From Platynereis dumerilii (taxonomy: Eukaryota; Annelida; Polychaeta; Phyllodocida; Nereididae): DNA of 64,000 nucleotides. The stretch is taken from NCBI GenBank assembly GCA_026936325.1, contig JAPTHN010000018.1, positions 13,597,658 to 13,661,657 of the forward strand. Direction: 5' to 3'. Position numbers and translations under genes: made by a program. Positions 1 through 11,340 of this stretch are shown here, in pieces. Below the pieces are notes generated by a model. It did not search any database. It was given only the letters and a program-made list of their open reading frames with translations, and was not told where the DNA came from. The first letter of the stretch is position 1, and every line of letters begins with the position of its first letter.

Positions 1-2
1 GG

Positions 3-2225
3 TTGTCCCAAACTAGTGCAACGCTCATAGATAATATGTACTGTAAAATGTCTCATAATTTTTCAAATACCCTTGCCAGAATACTTACTTGTAAAATCTC
101 TGACCACCAAGCCTATTTTGTTTGCCTCGACTATCTCCATATCAAAAATGTAACAAAACATAAATATGTAAAAATTCGGAAAAATGACAACCAAACCCTA
201 GAAAATTTTAAGTCAGACCTACAAATACTGCTGAATCAAAGTAAGTTGAACAATTTACCAAATGCAGATCCAAATGAAAATGATATCTTAGAAAAAGCTA
301 TTACAGATTTGAGAAAACAGCATTTCACTGAAAAAACTGTTCGATATAATCAGTGTAGACATAAGAAGCATAGCTGGATCACCCGAGGTATCATGAACTC
401 AATCAAATTTAGGAACAAACTGTACGTCAAACTTAAAAAAACTTCAGTAGATTTACCACTTTATCAAACTCTAAAGATCAACCTATCGACTTATAACAAA
501 ATCTTAAAGGATAGCATTAAACAAGCAAAATCAGAGTACTACGACAAATTATTTGATAAACATAAGCATGATATTAAGAAAACCTGGACAGCAATTAAGG
601 AAATAATCAACAGGAAACAACATTCAAAGGAATTATCTAAAGATTTCAGAGTGGATGGACAAACAATCACAGATCCTCAACAGATAGCAGATACATTCAA
701 CAATTATTTTAACGAAATAGGCCTTTCACTTGCTTCAAGTATAATCCCCCCTCCCAACTTAAACTTTAAAGATTTTCTCAGTACTGCAGTGAAAGCATCA
801 TCAAACTTTACCTTTAAGCGTGTGGATGAAAGTACAGTTTTAAAAATTATAAATAGTCTACCTTGCAAAACTAGCTGTGGTGCTGATGGTCTCTCAGTTA
901 GATTTCTCAAAGAAATTAAGGAAGTAGTGTTAAAATCCTTAACTACAATTATTAATCAATCACTAAACCATGGCTCATTTCCAAATAAACGAAAAGTTGC
1001 AAGAATAGTTCCTGTTTACAAAAAAGACGATGAGAAATTAATCGAAAATTATCGGCCAATATCTGTTCTCCCCGCAATTTCCAAAGTTTTTGAAAAGGTG
1101 ATGTCCGCTCAAATTTATGATTATCTTCGGTCTGAGAACATGTTTTATAGTAGTCAATATGGATTCAGAGAAGGCTACAATACCGAACTTGCCATATTGG
1201 AGAATATTGATAGAGTAATTGAAAACTTAGAAAAGGGAGAAATACCTGTAAACATATTCCTGGATCTATCAAAGGCATTTGATACCCTTGATCATGATTT
1301 GCTTCTGGACAAATTATCCCACTATGGAATTCAAGGAAATGCTCTAAAATTATGTGAGTCATACTTGACCAATCGTAAACAATATGTAGAATTCAATGGC
1401 TCCCAATCAACTCAACTCACGATACAAACTTGAGTACCTCAAGGTTCAATATTAGGCCCTCTTTTCTTCTTAATATACTTGAATGACTTTGATAGATCCA
1501 CGAATATGTTTAAATTTATAACATATGCAGACGACGCAACTTTAATAGCTTCGCTCTCACTGAATATGTCACCTCGAGACTTTGAATTTTCATTAAATGA
1601 AGAACTAAAGAAAGTAAATGACTGGCTGAAAATAAATAAGCTCTCTCTAAATGTAAAAAAAAACAAATTTATGATGTTTCATACCTTGAATAAATGTATC
1701 CCCCAACTATCCTTAGAAATTGAACAAGATCAGATAGAATGCGTTCACTATTTTGACTTTCTTGGTATTATTATCGACAAAAACTTAACTTGGAAAGCAC
1801 ATATTGAGAAAATTGAAAAGAAAATTGTTAAAATTTTGGTTATCTTAAATAGATTAAAGCACTATATTCCAGTGGAAACACTTAGAACGCTTTACAATTC
1901 CCTAATTTCGCCACATCTATTTTATTGCATTCTGCTTTGGGGACAAAAAAACAAACGCATCACTAAACTTCAAAAAAAGGCCATGAGGCTGATTACTAAA
2001 TCAAGATACAATGCCCACACAGAACCTTTATTTAAACAACTAAGAATACTAAAGGTATCAGATCTCTTAACCCTACAAGAATGGAAATTTTATTACAGAT
2101 TGGTCCACAAAACACTTCCAATTCACTTTTTAAGCACTGCCCTTCAAAGACACAGCGACCTTCACCAATATCCAACTAGATATAATAATCGTATGGTGAT
2201 ACCCAGACTGTACCTGTCCCTCTGA
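3..2225 (+). pseudogene. LINE ORF2: end of APE domain plus reverse transcriptase
   Basis: ORF2 of the LINE, which makes the nicking endonuclease and reverse transcriptase used in target-primed reverse transcription. The frame shows SDHQ (end of APE), ENYRPISVLP, DLSKAFDTLDHD (RT motif A with catalytic Asp), GSILGPLFF (RT motif B) and YADD (catalytic box). One in-frame TGA at 1431 stands where the family normally has Gly (TGVPQGS), a probable GGA to TGA change. The frame continues unbroken after it to 2225, where the inserted element adds foreign codons and a stop. With only one internal stop before the insertion, this copy looks fairly young. Confidence 0.85.
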
Positions 2226-2998
2226 TTGAAAGCCTCCACATCGTGGAGGGACAGTCAGAAATGGGAGGTCAGCTGAAACAAAATTAAAATCAGTGTGCCT
2301 GCCCAAGCCAAGTCAAGACTGATGGGAAGAGTCTGAACTCTAAACAAGAGAAGCTTGGCATGTCTTATCAAAATCACACATCATACATTTTGACATAAAA
2401 TGGCTCTCTTAAAATCGCTGTAAACAGGCTTTTAATATGTCAAAAAACTCAAAGTAATGATATGAAGTTGTGTATCTGGTATGTCTCCCCCATGTGGCAT
2501 GACAAAATTTGAGGTATTGCTTATAATAGATGAAAGATGGTGACTTTATTAAAGCCTGTGTAAAGGTACAGGTACAGATGGCGCCACATGTGGCACAAAT
2601 GAAACAAATAACTGTCATTTGTCGTCTGCTAATATTCAAACTTATAACTGCCTCATATAAGTGGCTATAGTCTGTTTGTCCAAATAGAATGAATAGTTGG
2701 ATACTATGTATCATTATGAAGTGTTCCAGTGGACTGACTTTCTATCTCCCCCCCCTAGGATTCTAATTCATGCTGAATTCTTCCAGACTGCAAGCGGTGC
2801 TTGCAACTCATCATAGGGAGCATTCTGTGTTTCATTAGAGGGATCATCCAATTAATCTAATAATTTTTAATTGTTGTGAAATAAATAAAGGCTTGGGGAA
2901 AGAACTTACCCAAGGGAGCATACTTTATTTCATAAAAGGGAGCATTCAGTTATTTAAATAATTTTAAATAAGGGGATGGGGAAAGAAGCAGTCTGGTT
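2211..2998. mobile_element. 788-bp insertion with 8-bp target duplication in LINE ORF2
   Basis: The LINE reading frame stops matching its family at 2210 and resumes at about 3007. The interruption is flanked by CCAGACTG at 2203-2210 and again at 2999-3006, an 8-bp target-site duplication typical of hAT-type transposition. I do not see clear terminal inverted repeats, so the superfamily is uncertain. The 3' half holds two GGGAGCAT...TT blocks and GAAATAAATAA motifs that recur in other dispersed repeats here (near 30700 and 39170). No coding capacity is evident. Confidence 0.65.
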
Positions 2999-3007
2999 CC
3001 AGACTGG

Positions 3008-3211
3008 GTGATACCTAAGTTAAAATATCAACTCTCCCTTTGTTCAGTAAAAAATCGACTACCTCGTTTGATAAATCAAGCTGCAAACTCAACACTAGAA
3101 AAAGTTTACACGCACAGTTTATTTGGAATAGGTTTCTATCTGAAAAGGGTATTCATCAGTGCCTACTCTGATTCTTGCGAGATAATAAATTGCTATATTT
3201 GTAGAAGATAG
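3008..3211 (+). pseudogene. LINE ORF2 C-terminal tail, displaced by the insertion
   Basis: This short frame continues the ORF2 protein beyond the 788-bp insertion. It carries the LKYQL block, YTHSLFGIGFYLKR and the terminal Cys cluster C..NCYIC that end many CR1/L2 ORF2 proteins. The reading frame differs by one base from the upstream part, so a small indel accompanies the insertion. The stop is at 3209-3211, and a 3' UTR follows to the microsatellite. Confidence 0.75.
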
Positions 3212-3611
3212 ATTTTTTTTTTCCTCCTTAACTTAAATTAAAAAAAATAAAAAAAATAAAAAATAAAAAGCGCCTACAACCTGCATTCATAATTATCGTT
3301 AATCTCCTCCCCCCCCCCTATTCACTTGAGCACTGTTTTTCGCCTTTCCCCGTCTTGTTGTCTCCTGTAAGGATCTTAGTCCCAATTGGTCTTTGGCCAA
3401 GAATCTTTTTGAACACTCCCATGCTTGCACACATAGTTAAATTTATATTCACTGGATAATCAAATTTTTATACATATTTATGGTGGTTTGCAGACAGCGG
3501 CTTCTGCCTTATGCAAATCTCCGTTGCTTCAAGGTTCATTTTATTTTATATCAATTATTTATACTTTCATATATGTTCATTTTGTAACCATTGGATCAAA
3601 AATAAATACAT

Positions 3612-3630
3612 TCTGTCTGTCTGTCTGTCT
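3612..3630 (+). repeat. TCTG microsatellite at LINE 3' end
   Basis: Tandem TCTG units directly after an AATAAATACATT run. Short 3' tandem tails like this are characteristic of CR1/L2 LINEs and mark the 3' terminus of the + strand element. Confidence 0.8.
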
Positions 3631-3631
3631 A

Positions 3632-4215
3632 AGCTGTCGAAGGCCTTAGACAGGTCAATATACATCCTACATTTAAGTTATTATCAAGAGCTTTCCGCCA
3701 GTTTTCGATACATTTTACGATAACATTATTACATCTGTACAACTTCCAATAAACAGACAGCTCAAGTGATAGTGAATTGGACATGAATTCAAGTAACTGA
3801 TCACACATATAACACTTTCAAAAATCTTTTAAGTCGAGCTTAGAACACTAACTGGCCGATAGTTTTCCTTAGGAAGTCGATCAGACTATTTATACAATGG
3901 GGTTACTTCTACATATTTGTTACTCTCAGGATATGTAGAGGTTTCAAGGCTTGTATTTAGAATTGGTGTAAGGCTAGCACATAAGTAATTTGAGGCTACT
4001 TTCAGGAATTTAGGCGAGATATTATCAAAACCTGTTGCTTTGTTAGATTGAAGTGAGTTGAGTTTGTTTAAGGTTGTTGACTGTTTGATTGGCTTGAAAT
4101 TATAAGATTGTTCATAGTTTGCAAACTCATGGATTAGTTTAATGCTTGGGAGATTTTTATAATGGTCAATGACCTGATCAGCTGACATCAGTTTGATCTC
4201 TTCAGATTCACACAA
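3632..4215 (-). pseudogene. LINE RT domain, N-terminal half (antisense)
   Basis: The - strand frame from 4215 shows SLQSNKATGFDNISPKFLK and TPILNTSLETSTYPES, the family's RT N-terminal blocks. A stop at 3886 and frame shifts follow, but ENYRPVSVLS, KIFE and finally IDLSKAFDS (motif A) are recognisable to 3632. No YADD box is present in the window for this copy. Between 4230 and 4600 the linker from APE to RT is decayed. Confidence 0.75.
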
Positions 4216-4610
4216 GTCATCTGTTTATTCATTCAAGGCATTGCTTACATCAAATGGATCACCTATTTACAGAGTTGTTTTCATACAGGGTAATGTTTTG
4301 GCTGTTTGTTTTAACTATGGTTTAACTATGTCCCAAAAGTGTTTACCTTTGTTTGTCCTTAAATCACATTTTGATCAAAGTAGTTTTTTAATGAGGTTCT
4401 CTTAAGTTTGTTTACAAGATTTCATTGCTTCTTAAATTGTTCCAAGTGCTCTCGGCTTTTACTTTTATCAAACTTCCTTCGAAGAGAAGCTTTAAAATTT
4501 ATGGCTTTTCTCAAATTATCATTCATGTAAGGAAGTTGATGGCTTTTAATGAGTTTTTGTTTCGTGGGTGCATTTTTGTCCACTATATCTAGGAGTAAAG
4601 AGTTATGAAA

Positions 4611-5324
4611 CTATAGTTGGTCATTTACATCATTAAATATTTGAGATACGTGGAAAGGTGCCATTTCAATGTCGTTCTTCAATGTTTCCTCTGCGAAATT
4701 TTTAAATGATCTATAGTTTACTACTCTAGGTTCATTTGTAGGACATGTTAGTTTTGTAGCAGCACTTATATAATTATGAAAATCACTAATACGGAGGGCC
4801 AAATTAATGGTTTTCGTGATTAATTTTGACTGATTTGTTAGAATGACATCAAGGATAGATGGGCTTTCTATGCTCTTGACGCAAGTTGGTGTTTTAATAA
4901 GTTGTTTAAGATCATATGTGTCTTCACTTTCTGAGAAACATTTGTTAAGCATGCTTTCTTCCGCAGTCGTGAGGAAATTAACATTTACATTTGGAGGCTT
5001 ATATATGTGCAGGAAAAACATATTTCTATTGGCTGTTTTAATTTGAATAACTATGGTTTCCACTCCGTTTTCATTTATAGCAATATCAGATATATTTTTA
5101 TGAGGAATAGTTTCATTTACATAGCATAACAGACCGCCACCGTGGGCATTTCTATCTAGTCTATGGATAGAAAATTGGTTGACATGAAATTGTGCATTTG
5201 GAAAACTGTCTTGCTTAGTTTCTGAGAGAAATAGAATATCAGTTTTATCTTTAGTTAGTATGTCATGAGTCTCCATTAACTTGTTTGATAAGCTATTTAC
5301 ATTTAAATGTGAAAATATGATCAT
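4611..5324 (-). pseudogene. LINE ORF2 APE endonuclease, internally deleted (antisense)
   Basis: An apurinic-endonuclease-like nicking domain. Visible motifs in order: LNVNSL near residue 8 (Asn), ILFLSETKQD near 31-40 (catalytic Glu), HGGGLLCYV, IYKPPN near 108, then ILDVILTN near 157 and a degraded SDH-type motif (SDFHN). The GDxN block expected between YKPPN and LKQLIKTPT is absent, so an internal deletion has removed catalytic Asp/Asn residues. The start at the Met of MIIFSHLNVNSL is the usual beginning of the domain, although ORF2 may have begun upstream, overlapping the ORF1 end. Confidence 0.8.
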
Positions 5325-5502
5325 TTTGGCATTACTTTAAGAAAATTATGAAAGATCATCATATGGATTATCCTCGCTTACATGATTTTGGGAGATTAAA
5401 GCCAGGGTTTCACTTTCATTTTCTGACATGATCAAATGGTTACGATTTTCTGGAAGTTCAGTATTGTTCACAATAAAGGACCTTTCTTGAATTTGAAGTG
5501 AG

Positions 5503-6485
5503 TTATTTAGCACAGTAGAGATTATTCTCAATTTTAGAGTCATCACTACACTCAATGTCATTCTCACCACAAACATTAAAATCAGTACTAACATTAAAAT
5601 CAGTACTAACATTAAAGTCAATAGCAACATTAAAATCAGCATTCACATCAGTATTTGCAGTCCCAAAATGACTGGCCTCGTCATCTTGGCCAGACCTTTC
5701 ATGATGGTGTTGACAAAACTTCTTTTTGTGACCAACTCCATTAGACGAATAGCAGACAAGGGGGGCACGGTGTCTGCAGGTCGACTTAGTGTGAGATACC
5801 TCACCACAGTTGAAGCACCTCAGCTGCTGTTCGCGTGACTAGGGCTCCGAGTGTCCGAGGGGGTTACGACGAGGGGCAACGGTCGGGCGAGGGGTAAAAT
5901 GGGTGGGGCGTACATTCATCTGGGGCAGTTCCGATCAAAGGACCATCAGGAGTTTTCAAAGCATGTTTAGTCCCTGACCATCTGGTCCTCTGCCCCAGAA
6001 GTCATTCGGGGTGTCCTCTATGATATCACGCATTTGAGATTGAGTCAGTTCTTGATGGAAATGGGGACATTGACGAGCCTTCGACTTAAGAATCTCATAC
6101 ATGGCACCTTGTTTGATGTCTTCCCACTTGTCACTTGTTGTAATAGAGTCACCGATTTTCTTGGTATCTTGGGTGTGTTGGTGTTTAGGATCGCAGCCGC
6201 AGCAGAGTTATCGCCTAAACAAACACACTTGCGATACTGGTACGCATGTTTGGACGTCTTGAAGTGCATGTTCCAAATCTTCAGTGGAGCATAGAAGAAA
6301 TTACTGAGGGGCGAGTTGGTGCCACAGAAATAGAGAGGAGTAGCGTTCGTAGCGAGTGACATCAAGGGCGGTGGTGGAGCAGGCATGGTTGGGGGCGACA
6401 TACGATTCCATGCCTGTGCTGGCTTGCGGAGGGGTCTATTTTCAGTTCTTGTCTTTGCCTTGTTCTGCAGGTCGAGGTTTGACAA
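5503..6485 (-). pseudogene. LINE ORF1 with NADAR domain and CCHC zinc knuckles
   Basis: ORF1 starts at 6485 with a polar and proline-rich leader. A NADAR (YbiA-like) fold follows: NFFYAPLKIWNMHFKTSKHAYQY, CLGDNSAAAAIL, and near 5950-6030 the signature DFWGRGPDGQGLNML with KLLM after it. NADAR enzymes are N-glycosidases of ADP-ribose metabolism, and some members remove ADP-ribose from guanine. Near 5765-5830 a CFNCGEVSHTKSTC knuckle (CX2CX4HX4C) is followed by a second one with one Cys replaced by Ser, then three to four copies of an STDFNV-like 6-residue repeat and a stop at 5503-5505. One frameshift (near 6047) and three in-frame stops break it. The Glu usual in the NADAR helix motif (xEHYYQ) is Lys here. 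Confidence 0.75.
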
Positions 6486-6546
6486 TAGTTTTGAAACTAT
6501 TTTAAGTTCAGTGTCATTTCATTACAGGACTACAGGCCAGAAAATA

Positions 6547-8457
6547 ATGGAGAGGGGAGAAATGCGGGAACACCTGGAGAAAATGATCAAATTCAATGGG
6601 ATCAAGAAAGAGGAATTATGGAGAAGAGAAAGAACATACGAAGAGATGATGGCTACACTTGACAATGAGATGACTTTAACAAAATTAGAAATTCAAAACA
6701 TCAGGACCAACAGGTTGACATGGAATGAACATTTGACATTGTTAACTGAACACTGGCCCATCGTCGCACTTCATGTTGGAACTTGGGAGACAATTGCTCA
6801 CCTAAGGAGGCATCTGTTAGAGGCAAGATTTCTGAAGCAAATACATGGTGGCAATGACCTTACAGGCTTAACAGGGACAGTGGAGTTTGAAGAGTTTGCA
6901 AAAAGGCACTTGGAGATAAAGAATGACCACGTTCTTGATATTTCAGAAGGCATATTAGAAGTGATAACTGACAAAGACTCTTCTCAGAGAATCTATGATG
7001 TTTTCATGAGATATGGAATTGAAAATAATAAGCGGGGTTTTGAAATCAACAACTATGCTTTGTTTGATGCCATCAAACGATGCCTTGACAATGGTGCTTA
7101 TCCAACAAAACCTCAAATCCTTGAAATATCTTCATATGTGGCTGAGTGCAGAGACAATGAAGCCCTGTTGGTCACACTACAGACGATAAAGCATCTTATC
7201 CATGCATACCGAAAACAAGGCAACAGTGAGCCGATTGCCATATACCTGAATTCCATGCAAGACCAATGGCTAGTGAGAAAGGACCTCAGAAGAGTTGCTT
7301 GTGAAGTCATCAGGGAAGCCTACATGAGTCTTAGTAACTGCATGGAGTCGAACAGTGTGATTAATAGTCTCCTTTTTTTGGACAGTTGCAATAATGGTAA
7401 GGACAAAATCACTAAATGTTTTGGGATCACAGAAGATCTTTTGCAGAGAGACAGGACCGACACACCTGTCACCAGATGGATTGAAGAAAATGATGATGAT
7501 GAAGATGAAGAAAAGCAGGAGACAGAACTGAGATGGACAGTGATAAAGAGGAATGACAACTGGCTGAAGAGGAATCTGCTGCACTTGGCTGCTATGTTTT
7601 GTCATGATGAGGAAATTCTGAAGTGCGTCCCAAAAGAAGTAGTTAAAAGACTAATTAATGAAAGAGACATCCATGGTTGCACAGCCTTGCACATTGCACA
7701 CCTGCATGACAACAAGTCAGCAATTCGGTTCTTGGAATCTCATAATGCAAAAGTGGAAAAAGATTACTTTGGAAAAACTCCCCAAGACCTCAAACATTAT
7801 CTAGACAAATCTCAAGAGTATAATGAGGAAAATTATGATAGATGTGCCACTGCAGAAACTATTTCATTTGAATGTATGAAATGGTTACTTGTGTTGCCTG
7901 AAGAAGAATGCAAGTCGATTAAAAAAGATCTGAGGAAGCTATTCAAAGGAATAATGGCTGAAACAATTAGTGTTCAGATGGGGGGAAGTGTTAGGGAAAA
8001 GCTGAAGGTTGGTAGATGGAATGAGTTTGATCTACAGATAGTCACAGAAAACAAACTTTATGAAAATGAGCCTTTTGGATGTCTGAAATATCATGAGTAC
8101 CTTGTCAAGAGGATGACTGATGTTGACTTGAAATTGACAAAAATTAGCTTACGATGTGTGTCTGTTAGTGCTCCATGGATATTCATTTGGGAAGGAGAAG
8201 GCAGTCAAAATGGTCAGGAAATATCAGTTGACGTTGTTCCAATCGCAGTTGTGGAGAAGAAGTTGACAAAACATAGGAGACAGGACTTGTTAGTAGACAA
8301 AGCTCCTGGCCACGTGAGCCAAGAATATCTCAAATGGAAGCTGTTGAAAAAGCACATGCAATGGTCAGCAACAATATTCCAGCATGAGTGGGACATCTTG
8401 GACAATTTACCACATGATTGTCGGATTGGAATCCAAATAGCTAAAGCCTTGCTTGAG
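6547..8457 (+). CDS. Exon 1 of ankyrin-repeat Mab-21/cGAS-like nucleotidyltransferase (candidate cGLR)
   Basis: Encodes 637 residues. Residues 1-310 are helical and unassigned. An acidic run lies near 313-323. Ankyrin-type repeats occupy about 340-420 (RNLLHLAAMF, GCTALHIAHLHDN, KDYFGKTPQDL). The nucleotidyltransferase core begins near 465. GGSVREKLKVGRWNEFD at 479-495 matches the cGAS/Mab-21 signature, with G480-S481 and the metal-binding acids E493 and D495; the third acid is D562 in ISVDVVP. All catalytic residues are kept, so nucleotide second-messenger synthesis is possible, but the ligand and product are unknown. I chose ATG 6547 because it follows a likely splice acceptor (TTTCATTACAG, ending 6528); the frame stays open back to 6385, through antisense LINE sequence. 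The donor GAG|GTAAGA at 8458 is in phase 0. The exon is intact and lies directly beside a dead LINE. Confidence 0.85.
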
Positions 8458-8989
8458 GTAAGAATCTCTTTATTATGCCCCCTCCCCAACGAAGTGTATA
8501 GACCATTTATTATGACCGCGGCCAGCCGCTGGCGCGGTCATTTTGCTGTTACCCCCGGATTGTCCCATTTTAGGCACATTTTTGGGGATGGATAAAACAA
8601 ATTACACTCAATGTACAATCATGAAAGTTGCTATATAAACATAACTTTACATTCTACAATCAGACATCTGAAGACCAGGATGATCCAAGGGGTCTTTCAT
8701 ACCTTTCTGAGATTCATGATTTTTCAGTGAAACACCCCACCTTATTGTTATTTTGGCTGTGTGAATGTTGTTTTCATGATTTTTGGCACTGTGCCAGATT
8801 AGACCTGCTTGGACCACTTGACTGCTGGGGGATGTCTCAAAAGCAGGCAAACTCTTATTTCCGAGAGGGAGCAAGCCATCCCAACATGACAAAAAGGAAA
8901 TAAAACAAGTGGGATACCCTTTACTATTGGGATACACATAAAAGAATGGGGATATTGGTGACATCCAATGGAATACCTTTGTAACAGTG
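8458..8989 (+). other. Intron 1, first part
   Basis: Non-coding sequence after the exon 1 donor. It holds a GC-rich hairpin at 8513-8541 (TGACCGCG...CGCGGTCA arms around CCAGCCGCTGG) in otherwise AT-rich DNA. No conserved exon is seen. Confidence 0.6.
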
Positions 8990-10090
8990 GCCACAGCATA
9001 TACAGTAGTGGTTCTGCATACAAAGCACCGGTACTGCATGCAAAGCACTGGCACTGCATACACAGCACTGACACTGTAGAGGTTTCAAGGCATTGCAACA
9101 ATGTGTAGCAGCAATGCCTTACAAAACTGCATTGCAGCTTTGAATTACAGTCAAGAATCACTGCACTGTATAACTTCATTGCATACTCCATCGGATAATA
9201 ACACTGCATAAACTCTGCACTGCACCTCTGCATTACTGCACCCTATTACAGCACTATTTTACAGCACTGCATTACTGCACTGCATTAAAGCACTACAGTA
9301 CAGCACCGCATTATTGCACTATTTTACAGCACTGCAGTACAACACTGCATTACTGCACATTATTACAACATGTATCCCTGCACTGTATTGCAGACCACTT
9401 TACAGCACAGCCTTACAGCACTGCATCATTGCACTGCATTATTGCACTGCATTACTCCATTGCATTAAAACAATGAATTATTGCACTGCATTACAATTGT
9501 GATATTGTGCTGCATTCACATTATGCCACTGCCTTAATACAATGCATTACAACAATGCATTAAGTACTGCACTCCATTGCTGCACTGTATAACTGCACTG
9601 CATCACTGCCTTGCATTACAACACTGCAGTCTGCATTGCAGCTCTGTGTTACTGCACCGCATCACAGAACCTCATTACTGCACTACATTACAGTGCTTTG
9701 TTGCACTGCATAACTGCACTGCATTACAGACCACATTACAGCACTGCCTTACAATACTGCATAACTGCACTGCATCACTGCACTGCATTACTGCATGCAT
9801 TGCAGCACTGTGTTACAGTACTGCATTGCAGCACTGCATTGCACTGCATTATTGTACTGCATTACATCAATTCCTCACTGCATTACATTACAACAGCATT
9901 ACAACAATGAATTATTGCGCTGCATTACAACAACATGTTATTGGACTGCATTCTGTATTCTGCATTAAAGCACTGCACTACAACACTGCATTACAGCACT
10001 GTATTACAGCACTATATTACAGCACTGCATTACAGTACTGCATTACAGCGCTGCATTACAGCACTGCATTTAAGCACTACATTACATAGG
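8990..10090. repeat. 13-bp minisatellite (GCACTGCATTACA)n in intron 1
   Basis: About 1.1 kb of diverged tandem copies of a 13-bp unit, GCACTGCATTACA, cleanest at 9990-10075. The unit is not a multiple of three, so all frames read the same His/Cys/Thr/Ala/Leu-rich string, which produces several spurious long ORFs on both strands. Confidence 0.9.
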
Positions 10091-10189
10091 TAGGCAGGTA
10101 GGTCAGGCGGCAGGTCGGTTGGCTTACTTTTCATGACAGTTTACTGACATGGGCGAGCCTATACCAAAGGGTGTTCATAAATATATATC

Positions 10190-10565
10190 ATTGGGTGTAT
10201 ATATACTGTACCAATGGTTGTACAGTGTACACACACCCATGGGTGTACACACACCCATGGGCATACACACACCCATGGGCATACACTGAACGATGGGCAT
10301 ACACACAAAGATGGGCATACACGTGGGCGTACACACAGATGAGTGTACAGGTGGGCATGCCCACACAGCTAGGCGTACAGGTGGGCCTGCACAGACAGAT
10401 GTGTGTGTACACACAGGTGGCCCTGCACACACACATGGGCGTCCACACAGGGATGGGCATACAGATGGGCATGCACACACAGATGGGCATGCACGCACAG
10501 ATGGGTGTGATCGCACAGATGGGCTTACACACACTGATGGGCGTGCTGATATGGGTGTATACATG
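10190..10565. repeat. 16-18-bp minisatellite (GATGGGCATACACACA-like) in intron 1
   Basis: Tandem, imperfect units around GATGGGCATNCACACA, with a short run of near-perfect CCCATGGGTGTACACACA copies at the left. Alternating purine-pyrimidine ACAC/GTGT tracts recur throughout. ORFs on both strands here are by-products of the repeat. Confidence 0.9.
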
Positions 10566-11229
10566 CAAAAAAAAAAGCATCGGCAAAAGGCGTCCAGCAG
10601 CGCCCGCGGTCATATTATCATTGCTTGCGATTCTAGTGTCATCTGCTATTAAACAATTCTTTATTCCTAATGAAGCTTCCGAATATTGTCACAGGAGGCA
10701 GCAGAAGTCCCAAGACCATCCCTTCCTATTGGAAACCATTTATATATTTGCTTCTGAATTTTAATCATTTAATGTTATCTAACATTTTAATAGTTCTTTA
10801 AACTTCCACAAATGATTTGTTTTATTCATTATACATGTACACATCGAGTCTATACGAAGGCAAATTATTGAAAGAAAATTTTGTCGGAGCTGTTATAACT
10901 GTGCTGCACAGTATCTAATAACCCATCATGCACCTACAGACATCTGCAGGGCAATACATACATAGGACACAGGCAGGCACAAAGGAGCCTGGTGCTATAT
11001 TCATTTATAGAACATGAGAGGTCCTGGAGGAGGATTGAGCATGTTCATCATTCATGGCAGTATTTTAGCTTAGCGTAGTTATCTGACATGTTTAGACATT
11101 CATTTTTGCCAAACTGTATCATTTTAATTATATGTATCACTTTAATTATATGTCACTTTAATTATATAGTCTCAATAAAGCAAATATATTATTAGTGAAA
11201 TATAAAATATTTGTCTTAATTTCTTGTAG
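10566..11229 (+). other. Intron 1, last part
   Basis: AT-rich non-coding sequence leading to the exon 2 acceptor TTTCTTGTAG at 11220-11229. Three copies of an ATTATATGTATCACTTTA-like motif lie at 11125-11165. Nothing else is recognised. Confidence 0.5.
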
Positions 11230-11340
11230 ATGCTTGAACAACATAGAGGCAAAAAGAAAAAGCACAATCACAGCCAGAAAAACAGGGTGACGTCCTACAT
11301 TATAAAGAACACGCTGTTTTGGCTACTTGCAGGACAAACA
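11230..11340 (+). CDS. Exon 2 of the cGLR gene (Mab-21 domain, central helix)
   Basis: Acceptor TTTCTTGTAG|ATG and donor ACA|GTAAGG bracket 111 bp (37 codons), phase 0 on both sides, matching the phase-0 donor of exon 1. The peptide has a basic stretch (RGKKKKHNHSQKNR) and then VTSYIIKNTLFWLLAGQ. That block corresponds to the conserved (S)YxLKTxxLW helix of Mab-21/cGAS proteins, which follows the catalytic strand region. The Lys-rich insert could contact nucleic acid, as basic patches do in cGAS; this is inference only. Confidence 0.8.

Larger units (their letters stand above)
1..3631 (+). mobile_element. CR1/L2-type LINE, cut by the window edge
   Basis: A non-LTR retrotransposon read left to right. 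The window opens in the last part of the APE endonuclease (a SDHQ motif near residue 33 of the visible frame), followed by the reverse transcriptase, the ORF2 C-terminal tail, a 3' UTR and a short TCTG microsatellite. A 788-bp foreign insertion splits the end of ORF2. Its left part lies outside the window. The 3' end abuts the mid-RT region of an antisense LINE, which suggests this copy inserted into that one. Clade assignment (Jockey/CR1/L2 group) rests on the RT motifs only. Confidence 0.85.
3631..6500 (-). mobile_element. Antisense LINE with NADAR-zinc knuckle ORF1, 3' part missing
   Basis: Read on the - strand: ORF1 (NADAR domain, proline-rich linker, CCHC knuckles, short acidic repeats), then ORF2 with APE endonuclease and the first half of the RT. 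The match ends at RT motif A (DLSKAFDS) exactly where the + strand LINE's TCTG tail lies. The missing 3' half is therefore probably to the left of the window, displaced by that insertion. The 5' end is a few tens of bases upstream of cGLR exon 1. Several stops and at least one frameshift show that it is dead. Confidence 0.8.

Noticed and set aside
6385-6546. N-terminal extension of the cGLR frame upstream of 6547
   Set aside because: Reads through antisense LINE ORF1 sequence and across a likely splice acceptor, so it is probably chance openness.
9314-10089. Several long + strand ORFs rich in His, Cys, Thr, Ala and Leu
   Set aside because: They are translations of the 13-bp minisatellite in successive frames.
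10171-10764. ORFs on both strands rich in His, Thr, Gly or Cys, Pro, Val
   Set aside because: By-products of the GATGGGCATACACACA minisatellite; they read as repeats in every frame.
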